Below, in pieces: positions 50,021 through 57,183 of a stretch of 64,000 nt of DNA. The notes below the pieces were generated by a model. That model saw only the letters and a list, made by a program, of their open reading frames with translations, did not search any database and had not been told where the DNA came from. The stretch is from the NCBI RefSeq assembly GCF_001955655.1, contig NZ_MSPW01000007.1, positions 1-64,000 on the forward strand, read 5' to 3'. Each line of letters opens with the position of its first letter. Within the stretch, counting starts at the first letter, position 1. A program made the position numbers and the translations under genes. The stretch is from Viridibacillus arenosi. GTDB taxonomy: Bacteria; Bacillota; Bacilli; Bacillales_A; Planococcaceae.

Positions 50021-50072
50021 AAGGGGATTTCTCTTAAGTCATTTAGTGACTGAGAGATGATCTCCTTTATTC
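50021..50072 (+). terminator. Bulged hairpin after rlmH
   Basis: AAGGGGAT...CTCT...AGTCA pairs with TGACT...AGAG...ATCTCCTT with small bulges; the following T-run is weak. It may end rlmH transcription or be the tip of the inserted element. Confidence 0.45.
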
Positions 50073-50079
50073 ATGTATT

Positions 50080-50200
50080 GATTTCCGTTTCAGACGGACG
50101 CGTTCCGCGGGCATGGCTTCAGTCTCCTCATCGCTTCGCTCCTGCGGGGCCTTCAGCTCATGCTATTCCCGCTGGAGCCGCCGTCTTCCACTACAATCCA
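50080..50200. repeat. GC-rich intergenic repeat element
   Basis: A block of about 120 bases far richer in G and C than its AT-rich surroundings, with CCGCGGGCATGGCTTCAG, CGCTTCGCTCCTGCGGGG and CCCGCTGGAGCCGCCGTC. Similar blocks recur between genes in many Bacillaceae genomes, as I recall; the family name is not known to me. It has internal complementarity (GCATG/CATGC). The overlapping reading frame is not a gene. Confidence 0.55.
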
Positions 50201-50317
50201 TCACCAACTAAAAATAGTGATTCACTAAAAAGTATACCTGTTTCCATTTAAGAATTTGTTGGACAGTCCTTTTTCTCCAAACTGAGTATAAGCATAAAAT
50301 GGGAATGGAGTGGATTT

Positions 50318-50391
50318 ATGAATCAAATGTTACTTTCATTTCTAAATCAGTTAGAAGAACATAGTATTTAGTATAAGTTAACGAAAATTCG
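50318..50391 (+). pseudogene. Short broken reading frame in cassette 1
   Basis: An ATG with GGAGTGG upstream opens MNQMLLSFLNQLEEHSI and stops after 17 codons; the same frame continues YKLTKIR and stops again. The good ribosome-binding site and amphipathic sequence suggest the start of a former gene. Family not recognised. Confidence 0.35.
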
Positions 50392-50495
50392 ATAGGCATG
50401 TTCAGATAAAATGAATGTGTTTATTTTTTATGGAATAAAAATTTTTGTAATGGAATACAAGTTCAATAGTTATAAGTGAGGGGGCAAAAGATAGG

Positions 50496-50582
50496 GACTT
50501 TGAGGAAATTTATCAAGCATATTTTCATGATGTATATTTATATATGAAATCATTATCGACAGATGAGATTTTTGAAGAGTGA
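50496..50582 (+). pseudogene. Fragment of an ECF RNA polymerase sigma factor gene
   Basis: Translates as DFEEIYQAYFHDVYLYMKSL then STDEIFEE and a stop. It resembles the sigma-70 region 2 start of ECF factors (FEEIYKEYFHDVY...). AGTGAGGGGG lies just upstream. The rest of the sigma gene is absent; scattered short frames after it, such as EWSVKWIEPLKVTGNGKI near 50710-50765, may be remnants of a neighbouring gene. Clearly non-functional. Confidence 0.6.
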
Positions 50583-50847
50583 ACGTGTATTGGTGCGAAT
50601 GTTAAATATTACCTCTGAAAGAGAACAAATGACAACAAAAATCGTGCGGAAAATGTAGCTCATGCAAACAGAATCAACAATCAGTTCTTATTCATTGGTA
50701 TCATATGAATGGTCTGTTAAGTGGATAGAACCATTGAAGGTGACTGGCAATGGAAAAATATAAGGACCTAACAAAAGCGAATTGAAGTTATTAGAAGTCC
50801 TTATGGTCGTTCCTATCATCGGATCTAAACAGGCTAGCGCTACCACG

Positions 50848-50867
50848 GTGAACCGTATCATAAGTAA
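50848..50867 (+). repeat. att-like site 2
   Basis: Exact copy of the last 20 bases of rlmH outside any gene. Preceded by ACG, which it shares with copy 3 but not with copy 1. Confidence 0.85.
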
Positions 50868-50992
50868 TATAGGTTTTCCATGTATAATAGGATACAGATA
50901 TAAAATTAAAAATAGTAAAATGATCTAGAACTAGACTGTTACCTAGAAATTATACTTTTAATTTTAGTAGGCTTTGATTGGAGAACATGTGA

Positions 50993-53044
50993 ATGTTAAG
51001 TGAACAGACGAGATATTCTAGGCTCGCGAATATAACCAAAGTAATTAATACAAAGTTAGAACTACGTGAAGTTTTACAGCGTGTAACGCAGGCAATATCC
51101 GAGGAAATCGTGCAATGTAACTCGGTTGGTATTTATTTACCCGAAAAAGATGGCACATTTAGAGGATTTGTAGGAAAGCCAGAAGATATGAATGGCATAA
51201 CACTCGATACACAGGTAATTGATATTGAAACAGACTTACTGGCCAAAGAAGTTATTGAAACTAAAAAAACCATCTATATCTCTGATACCTCAAAGGATAA
51301 TCGGCCGGACCCGAGATCGGTAGAAGCCTTCAAAATTAAATCCTTATTAGCACTGCCTATCTCATATGAACAAGAGATATTTGGTTTAGTTTTTTTATTT
51401 GATTATGGAACGCCGATGAATTTAACAGAGTCTGAAATTCAAAGTGTTGAAGCATATGTGAATATGGCTGCAGTTGCAATTCAAAACGCAAATAATTTAA
51501 AGCAAAAGGAAAACCTTATTGCAGAAAAGCAGTTGTTACTCGATGTTACACGTGATTTATCGATGTGTTCCTCCGTGCAGAAAAGTCTTGATAAATGTTT
51601 TTACTACTTAGGAAAGATTTTAGATAGCAAAAAAAGTGCAGCCCACATCCTGGATCCGTTGGGGAAAAACACAATCACGTTCATGAAGTTAAATAAAGAC
51701 TGTGATTGGACAGAAGCGAATTGGATGGAGAATCTTAAAAGCATAAGAATGAACCAAAGCTACGAAGCTATGATTCAACAGGTTATTAAAACAAAAAGTA
51801 TAATTCTCACTCCAAATATAGATAGTATGAGTCTACTTATGATTCCACTGGTTTCAATGGGGGAAGTATTAGGGGTTATAACAGTTGTCAATTTAGGAGG
51901 GGAAACTTGTAATTACCATGAATCTCAAATTCAATTAGCAAAATCGATAGTCGATGCCACAGCCCCTACGTTTTCAAACTTGTTATATATGGACCAACTT
52001 GAAAATATGGTGGAAGAGCGAACAAGGGAATTAGCTACTGCTAATGAAAAGGTTACAAGTGTTATTGAAAGTATAACGGATGGATTCTTTGCATTGAACA
52101 AAGAGTGGGAATTTCTTTACATGAATAAACATCAATATTTGCCGCAAAGGAAAACGGCAAAAGATGTATTAGGCCAGAATATATGGGGAATTTTCCCGAA
52201 ATGTGTAGACACGGTCATGTATAAGGAATTTCATCGTGCGATGTCAGAGCGAATAGCAGTACATTTCGAAATGACCTCAGCCTATGGTGATTATTGGTAC
52301 GAAGTAGTTGCTTACCCGTATGATGAGGGAATCTGCTGCCTTTTAAAAAACATAACCGAAAAAAAGAAATATGACAAGGAACTGAATAGATTATCAAACC
52401 TAGACTTAATAGGTCAGATGGCAGCAGGTATTAGCCATGAGATTAGAAATCCCATGACAACAGTACGAGGATTTTTGCAGCTATTAATAAAAGAGAGCGA
52501 ATTCGAAAAACATAATGATTACTTTAATGTAATGATCGAAGAACTTGACCGTGCCAATTCTATAATTACTGAATTTCTTTCTATAGGTAATACAAAGACA
52601 TCCGATTTACAGATGTTAGATTTAAATTCTATTATTCGAGATATTACTCCTTTAATAAAGATAGATACATTTAATCAAAACAAAATTATTCAATTTAATC
52701 TGAAAGACATTCCAGATTTACTTTTAAATCGTAACGAAATACGACAATTGATAATAAATCTATACCGTAATGGCTTAGAAGCAATGAGCACAGGTAAGGT
52801 TTTATCCATCAGTACCTACAAAGGAGATGGAAATTGTGTAGTTCTTGCAGTACGGGATCAAGGAGAAGGTATCAGTCCTGCGATAGTAGAGAAAATGGGT
52901 ACTCCATTTTACACGACCAAAGATAATGGCACTGGCTTAGGACTGGGCATATGCTATGCCATTGCTGCACGTCATAACGCAAAAATTGAAATTCAAACAG
53001 GATCTGAAGGAACTACTTTTTTTGTAAAATTTACTTGTATATGA
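50993..53044 (+). CDS. GAF-GAF-PAS sensor histidine kinase, cytoplasmic
   Basis: 683 aa. Two GAF domains (about 18-160 and 175-330), a short coiled linker (VEERTRELATANEKVTSVIES), a PAS domain (about 355-460), HisKA with the phosphorylated His in QMAAGISHEIRNPMTTVRGFLQ (~482), and a HATPase with NLYRNGLEAM, DQGEGIS and GTGLGLGI. No membrane segment, so it senses an internal signal. The HisKA sequence resembles the sporulation kinases that feed Spo0F in Bacillus, but no response regulator is adjacent. GGAG is nine bases before the ATG. First gene of cassette 2. Confidence 0.9.
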   Translation: MLSEQTRYSRLANITKVINTKLELREVLQRVTQAISEEIVQCNSVGIYLPEKDGTFRGFVGKPEDMNGITLDTQVIDIETDLLAKEVIETKKTIYISDTSKDNRPDPRSVEAFKIKSLLALPISYEQEIFGLVFLFDYGTPMNLTESEIQSVEAYVNMAAVAIQNANNLKQKENLIAEKQLLLDVTRDLSMCSSVQKSLDKCFYYLGKILDSKKSAAHILDPLGKNTITFMKLNKDCDWTEANWMENLKSIRMNQSYEAMIQQVIKTKSIILTPNIDSMSLLMIPLVSMGEVLGVITVVNLGGETCNYHESQIQLAKSIVDATAPTFSNLLYMDQLENMVEERTRELATANEKVTSVIESITDGFFALNKEWEFLYMNKHQYLPQRKTAKDVLGQNIWGIFPKCVDTVMYKEFHRAMSERIAVHFEMTSAYGDYWYEVVAYPYDEGICCLLKNITEKKKYDKELNRLSNLDLIGQMAAGISHEIRNPMTTVRGFLQLLIKESEFEKHNDYFNVMIEELDRANSIITEFLSIGNTKTSDLQMLDLNSIIRDITPLIKIDTFNQNKIIQFNLKDIPDLLLNRNEIRQLIINLYRNGLEAMSTGKVLSISTYKGDGNCVVLAVRDQGEGISPAIVEKMGTPFYTTKDNGTGLGLGICYAIAARHNAKIEIQTGSEGTTFFVKFTCI

Positions 53045-53100
53045 AAAAGTGAAACTCTGCTTTAGTGTTGTTACGAAGAACCGTAGAGTTGAATAGATTA

Positions 53101-53138
53101 GCAAGATATGCAAACTACTTTACTTGCATATCTTTTTT
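53101..53138 (+). terminator. Terminator after the GAF/PAS kinase gene
   Basis: AAGATATGCAA (53103-53113) pairs with TTGCATATCTT (53124-53134), followed by T residues. Confidence 0.88.
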
Positions 53139-53275
53139 GTTAAGAAGGTATTTACATATAATGCGCTGAATAAATAAATTTATAAGTCTAAATATTAAAA
53201 ACCTATTTCTATAATTATTAACAGCTATGATGAAATCTGCGCTATATTGATATGCTATTTCGAAGGAGGTGTAGA

Positions 53276-53773
53276 ATGAAGCAACTTTATATAAAGCAAA
53301 AGGTATTCAGTCTAAGTGGCAAATTTACGGTAAAGGATCAGCAGGAGAAGGATGTTTATTACGTAGAGGGTAGTTTTATGCAAATTCCAAAGACTTTCTC
53401 CATTATGAACACAAAAAGAGATGAAGTCGCGCTTATTACGAAAAAGGTGTTCAGCTTTTTACCGAAGTTTTTTGTTGAGGTAAATGGTCGAGAGGTGTTA
53501 ACGATTAAGAAGGAGTTTTCTTTCTTTAAAGCACGCTATACGATTGATGCAGCAGACATTGAGATACATGGTAACTGGTGGGATATGGATTTTCAGGTCC
53601 TACAGCATGGTGTAGTCATCGGTAAAGTGAACAAGGAGTGGTTCACTTGGGGAGATAGCTATAAGGTTCAAATATTGAATGAGGAGATGGAGGCCATCAT
53701 TATTGCGTTCGTTGTCGCAATTGATTGTGTGAAGGCTGACCATGCAGCCGCTTCCTCAGCAGCGACAATTTAA
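53276..53773 (+). CDS. LURP-one-related protein (Tubby C-like fold)
   Basis: 165 aa. The repeated pattern LYIKQKVFSLSGKFTVKDQQEKDVYYVEGSF ... KKVFSFLPKFFVEVNGREVLTIKKEFSFFKARYTI ... matches the LOR/YxjI family: a twelve-stranded barrel around a hydrophobic helix (here the C-terminal EAIIIAFVVAIDCVKA). Function in bacteria unknown; membrane-lipid binding is suspected from the fold. The ATG at 53276 has AAGGAGG before it. Confidence 0.85.
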   Translation: MKQLYIKQKVFSLSGKFTVKDQQEKDVYYVEGSFMQIPKTFSIMNTKRDEVALITKKVFSFLPKFFVEVNGREVLTIKKEFSFFKARYTIDAADIEIHGNWWDMDFQVLQHGVVIGKVNKEWFTWGDSYKVQILNEEMEAIIIAFVVAIDCVKADHAAASSAATI

Positions 53774-54129
53774 TGTAGGGACGTACAATATAAAAAATTC
53801 CGACGGGTCTTCTTTAAAAATTCAAAATTAAAAATAACAGTTGAAATAACATCAATAAAGTGGGGAAATTACGAATGGTTTCCCTGCTTTTTAATATGGA
53901 GTTTTTAATGATACAGTTAATAATAGTTAATAAAATTATTTTCGAGGATAGATGTATAAATGTATGCGATGTTATAATTTTGGACTTAATAAATATAAAA
54001 AAGAAGGGAGAAGCTACTAGATAAAATCTCTAACAATAAATAGTCAGAGTAAAAATAATTCATAAAATATTGATAAATAGGTATTCAAAGTTATTTTTTG
54101 TATATATCTTGTGTAGTAGCGATAGAAAA
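53774..54129. other. Intergenic region between the LOR and Dph6-like genes
   Basis: About 356 AT-rich bases. An imperfect hairpin GGGGAAA (53862-53868) / TTTCCC (53879-53884) followed by TGCTTTTT may terminate the LOR gene. GAAGGGAGAAG at 54004-54014 resembles a ribosome-binding site but no frame follows it. Confidence 0.45.
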
Positions 54130-54810
54130 ATGAAAAAATGGATTGATGGTGCAAAAAATAAAAAGTTTATAGCATCATATAGTGGAGGGAAAGACAGTAC
54201 TTTAGCATTATATAAAACTATGCAAGAAGGAACAGCCATAGGAATTATTGTAATGATGGAGGAAACTGGAGAAAGGTCAAGATCACATAGTCTTATTCCA
54301 TCAGTGCTTAAAGCACAAGCAGAATCTATAAGACTTCCGCTTTACACAGGGGCTGCGACATGGGAAGGTTATGAAGGAGTATTTGTAAAGCTGCTAAAAG
54401 ACGCGAAAGAATTAGGAGCAGAGGTGCTTGTAACAGGTGATATTGATGTACCAGAACAAGATTGTTGGCATGAAAGAGTTACAAGCAGTGTAGGGCTTGA
54501 ACTTGGTATGCCACTTTGGCAAAAAAGCCATAAAGATGTAGTAGAGGAGTTTATACATTTAGGATTTGTAACAAAGGTAGTGACAGTTAATTTGAAAAAA
54601 GGAATGAAAGAAGAAGATCTTGGACGTGTACTTACTTTAGAATATATGAAAGAGTTAGAAGAAAGGGGTATCGACCCTTGTGGTGAAGCAGGAGAGTTCC
54701 ATACTACAGTTATAAGTGGGCCACTTTTTAAACAAGATTTAAAGGTTAGAAATGGAGAAATTACGTCAAAAGGTGACTATATGTACCTAACATTAGAATT
54801 AGAAAATTAA
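54130..54810 (+). CDS. Dph6-like ATP pyrophosphatase (diphthine-ammonia ligase family)
   Basis: 226 aa. The PP-loop motif ASYSGGKDSTLALYKTM near residue 14 and the family blocks EETGERSRSHSL, VTGDIDVPEQDCWHERV, and the C-terminal GIDPCGEAGEFHTTVISGPLF match the Diphthami_syn_2 family. Eukaryotic and archaeal members make diphthamide on EF2; bacteria lack diphthamide, so the substrate here is unknown. The ATG at 54130 has only a weak ribosome-binding site; a TTG 20 codons upstream is possible. Last gene of cassette 2. Confidence 0.82.
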   Translation: MKKWIDGAKNKKFIASYSGGKDSTLALYKTMQEGTAIGIIVMMEETGERSRSHSLIPSVLKAQAESIRLPLYTGAATWEGYEGVFVKLLKDAKELGAEVLVTGDIDVPEQDCWHERVTSSVGLELGMPLWQKSHKDVVEEFIHLGFVTKVVTVNLKKGMKEEDLGRVLTLEYMKELEERGIDPCGEAGEFHTTVISGPLFKQDLKVRNGEITSKGDYMYLTLELEN

Positions 54811-54844
54811 CATTTTGAAAATAACCTCCATTAAAGGTGCAACG

Positions 54845-54864
54845 GTGAACCGTATCATAAGTAA
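54845..54864 (+). repeat. att-like site 3
   Basis: Exact copy of the last 20 bases of rlmH, 34 bases after the Dph6-like stop. Flanked by ACG on the left and AATGAGG on the right; the right flank is shared with copy 4. Confidence 0.85.
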
Positions 54865-54936
54865 ATGAGGGTTTATAAATGGCGTTTTTTATAATAATCT
54901 ATAAAATTAATTTATGTAATATGATAAAAAGATTAG

Positions 54937-54980
54937 AATAAACGATTTTCTTAAATGAAAATCGTTTATTGCTGCTTTTT
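54937..54980 (+). terminator. Perfect 14-base-pair hairpin in cassette 3
   Basis: AATAAACGATTTTC (54937-54950), loop TTAAAT, GAAAATCGTTTATT (54957-54970), then GCTGCTTTTTT. A terminator in form, though no gene lies directly upstream in cassette 3; it would stop reading that enters across att site 3. Confidence 0.8.
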
Positions 54981-55087
54981 TATGTAAATCTTTGTCCCAA
55001 TGTTTACTGTAAAACTTAATACATAATATTGTCTGATTAATATCATAGTATGTGAATAGAATGATATCAACATAAAAGAGGGATAAT

Positions 55088-55720
55088 ATGACGATAGTGC
55101 CTAAGCTGGCTTCAAAGTTACAACGTCGTGATGAAGAACCAAATATTGAACTAGCACAAGAATTAGTTAAGGATCATAATCTTGAAGGTATAAAAGAAGT
55201 AATACAAAACTTATCTAATAAGGATAAAGGAATTCAACAAGATTGTATTAAAGTAGCATATGAAATTGGAGAAGTTAAATCAGAGCTTATAAGTGAATTC
55301 GCTTTAACCTTTATAAATTTACTGAAAAGTAGAAATAACCGTTTAGTTTGGGGTGCAATGACAGTATTATCTACCATTGCAACAGTGTCATCTACGATTA
55401 TGATGGAGCATCTTGAAACGATTTTTTCAACGATGAAAACTGGCTCCGTTATTACTGTTGATAAAGGGGTATTAACTTTAGCAAAGTTAGCATCCGCAAG
55501 CAAGGAAAACAATGAACGAATTTTTCCTTTTCTGCTTCATCATTTAGAAACTTGCAGATTTAAAGAACTCCCTCAACACGCTGAGAGTACTCTTATAGCT
55601 TCTAATAATGATAATAAAGAAGCATTTTTAACTGTGTTAAAGCGAAGAGAGAATGAACTTACAGCACCTCAATTAAAAAGAATTAAAAAAATTTATAAAG
55701 TACTAGGGCTGGATGAATAA
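55088..55720 (+). CDS. HEAT/ARM-like helical repeat protein
   Basis: 210 aa, all-helical with repeat-like units of about 38-40 residues (IKEVIQNLSNKDKGIQQDCIKVAYEIG, FINLLKSRNNRLVWGAMTVLSTIA, ...KGVLTLAKLASASKENNERIFPFLLHHL). Such folds usually bind proteins or nucleic acid, as in the AlkD-like group, but no catalytic motif is recognised. AGAGGG precedes the ATG. The only gene of cassette 3. Confidence 0.75.
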   Translation: MTIVPKLASKLQRRDEEPNIELAQELVKDHNLEGIKEVIQNLSNKDKGIQQDCIKVAYEIGEVKSELISEFALTFINLLKSRNNRLVWGAMTVLSTIATVSSTIMMEHLETIFSTMKTGSVITVDKGVLTLAKLASASKENNERIFPFLLHHLETCRFKELPQHAESTLIASNNDNKEAFLTVLKRRENELTAPQLKRIKKIYKVLGLDE

Positions 55721-55775
55721 AATGTAGAAGAACTATGATGAAAGAATTAAGAAAACCTCGTATTGATTTATAACG

Positions 55776-55795
55776 GAGAACTGTATCATAAGTAA
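55776..55795 (+). repeat. att-like site 4 (two changes)
   Basis: GAGAACTGTATCATAAGTAA differs from the rlmH copy at two positions. Preceded by ACG as in copies 2 and 3 and followed by ATGAGG as in copy 3. AACCTC (55754-55759) and GAGGTT (55798-55803) make a short inverted repeat around it. The rightmost boundary of the region. Confidence 0.75.
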
Positions 55796-56035
55796 ATGAG
55801 GTTCTAATTTGTTTAACAAGTTTTTTCTAAAGTAATTATTTTGTATTTCATTTAAATATTTATTCTGACGATGTATCAACGGTTGAAGTTAGTATTACTC
55901 ACCTGCAGTAAAGCTATGCCAAGACCTCAATTTAAATTACATCGGTATTCATTAGATTTACTCAGTGCATATTTTCTGAACATATTACAATACTAAGCAT
56001 TGGATCACAATATGTTTGGAAAGGAATGTGGAACA

Positions 56036-56311
56036 ATGGCTAAGCACTCGGATACAAGTTGGAAAAAGGATCATCCAAGTACTTTGTTAAGCAACTCTGT
56101 TCAAAAGGCGGATCGTGCAGTTAAGCAAGCGATGTCACACCCAGAGGAGATAGCGGTTGAGCATGCTTTCAATTCAATATCCCATGCAGAAAATGCACTC
56201 TTAAATGCAGAACAACGTCATGAGCATATGGATACAGTGGGACAAAATAAAGATCAGTTAGAGTTGATAAGACAGCAATTGGTCGAAGCCGATGAGATTG
56301 TAAAAGAGTAG
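56036..56311 (+). CDS. Small helical protein of unknown function
   Basis: 91 aa, hydrophilic and predicted helical (SNSVQKADRAVKQAMSHPEEIAVEHAFNSISHAENALLNAEQ...). The ATG at 56036 follows AAAGGAATG; a longer frame from 56000 lacks a site. It recalls small DUF2564-type Bacillus proteins, but this resemblance is weak. A hairpin terminator follows. Confidence 0.65.
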   Translation: MAKHSDTSWKKDHPSTLLSNSVQKADRAVKQAMSHPEEIAVEHAFNSISHAENALLNAEQRHEHMDTVGQNKDQLELIRQQLVEADEIVKE

Positions 56312-56322
56312 CATTATAAGAC

Positions 56323-56362
56323 AATAACCCCGTAGGTTAACAATACTTACGAGGGTTATTTT
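56323..56362 (+). terminator. Terminator after the small helical gene
   Basis: AATAACCC...CGTA pairs with TACG...GGGTTATT around a loop, followed by TTTT. Confidence 0.75.
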
Positions 56363-56481
56363 TCTGGAGTGAAGGTTAAGAAGAATTTGCGAAGTAGATA
56401 CATTATTATTTTTCTTCAACATCTCTGAAAGTCGAGGTGAATTGATATGCTATTTATGCGGGTGTTTTTTCCACACATCCA

Positions 56482-56700
56482 ATGTCTATTGAATTAGATG
56501 GTGTACTTAAGAATGTGAGCTTTGTTTATCTCACAGAAACAATTGCTAATTCACCTATGAGAAATCTGACCATAACTCAACTTAATTGCGCTGTACTAGT
56601 ATATTTAGATACGAAGAATGTTCCCCTTTCTTTTATAGATATTCAGAAAAAAGTCATATTCGAGAGCTCTGATATTCCCACAGTTTTAGTTATTAAATAA
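56482..56700 (+). CDS. Hypothetical protein, possibly the 3' part of a broken gene
   Basis: 72 codons from the ATG (SIELDGVLKNVSFVYLTETIANSP...). There is no ribosome-binding site before it. A well-placed one (CGAGGTG) lies about 45 bases upstream and opens an ATG in another frame that stops after 16 codons (MLFMRVFFPHIQCLLN), so a frameshift may have split an older gene. No family recognised. Confidence 0.35.
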   Translation: MSIELDGVLKNVSFVYLTETIANSPMRNLTITQLNCAVLVYLDTKNVPLSFIDIQKKVIFESSDIPTVLVIK

Positions 56701-57183
56701 ATCTAAAATAATACATTGAACCTATTATATTACATCTTAAAAAAGTTATGTATCTGTTATCATTACTTATGAAAAAGCCTCTAGGTCGTACTTTGCAAAA
56801 GCTCTTCCCACGTTTTCTCTTTTGTTATAATTATTTTTACTAGATCAAATTCACCGTAATATACCGCATCCACCGAACGACTATCCGGCAAATGGATCTG
56901 GTAGGCTTCCGTTTGTTTAACTGAATTGATAATGGGTAAAGGCATTGCAAAAATTTAATTTTTGCAAGATGCTGAGTTAAGGACTTTTTACTGGCTTTTA
57001 AATAGCATATAACTATCAAATAGTAGTACATGTTTTAATTATTTCATAACTTTGATAGACTAGGATAGAATAATGATTAATATAGATAAGGTGTCTTCCT
57101 AGGTTGCGCCTTGTCTTGCTATGACGCCTAAGCATGAGCGCCTACATCTTTTTTGAAAATTTTAGGAGATAAGGAAGGTTAAT
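56701..57183. other. Intergenic region before mqo
   Basis: About 480 bases with no credible gene. GCGCCT or GCCT blocks recur at 57106-57150 within GTTGCGCCTTGTC, TGACGCCTAAGC and TGAGCGCCTAC; this may be a worn intergenic repeat. The mqo promoter should lie near 57060-57090 but is not clear. Confidence 0.35.

Larger units (their letters stand above)
49989..55795 (+). mobile_element. SCC-like tandem integration region at the rlmH 3' end
   Basis: Four same-orientation copies of the rlmH 3' end delimit three cassettes: about 0.84, 4.0 and 0.9 kb. Cargo: decayed DNA; a kinase, LURP-one protein and Dph6-like protein; a HEAT-like protein. No serine recombinase (ccr-like) gene is present, so the cassettes are either remnants or depend on a recombinase elsewhere. 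The att sequence GAACCGTATCATAAGTAA closely resembles the staphylococcal SCC attachment site (GAAGCATATCATAAATGA, from memory). Mobility is inferred from the repeats and is not shown. Confidence 0.7.

Noticed and set aside
50057-50251. Open frame of 64 codons after rlmH
   Set aside because: It is created by the GC-rich repeat block, has no ribosome-binding site and encodes an unlikely Pro/His/Ala-rich peptide.
56765-56775. TTACTTATGA in inverted orientation to the att core
   Set aside because: Only ten AT-rich bases match and the match stops before the informative GTATC part.
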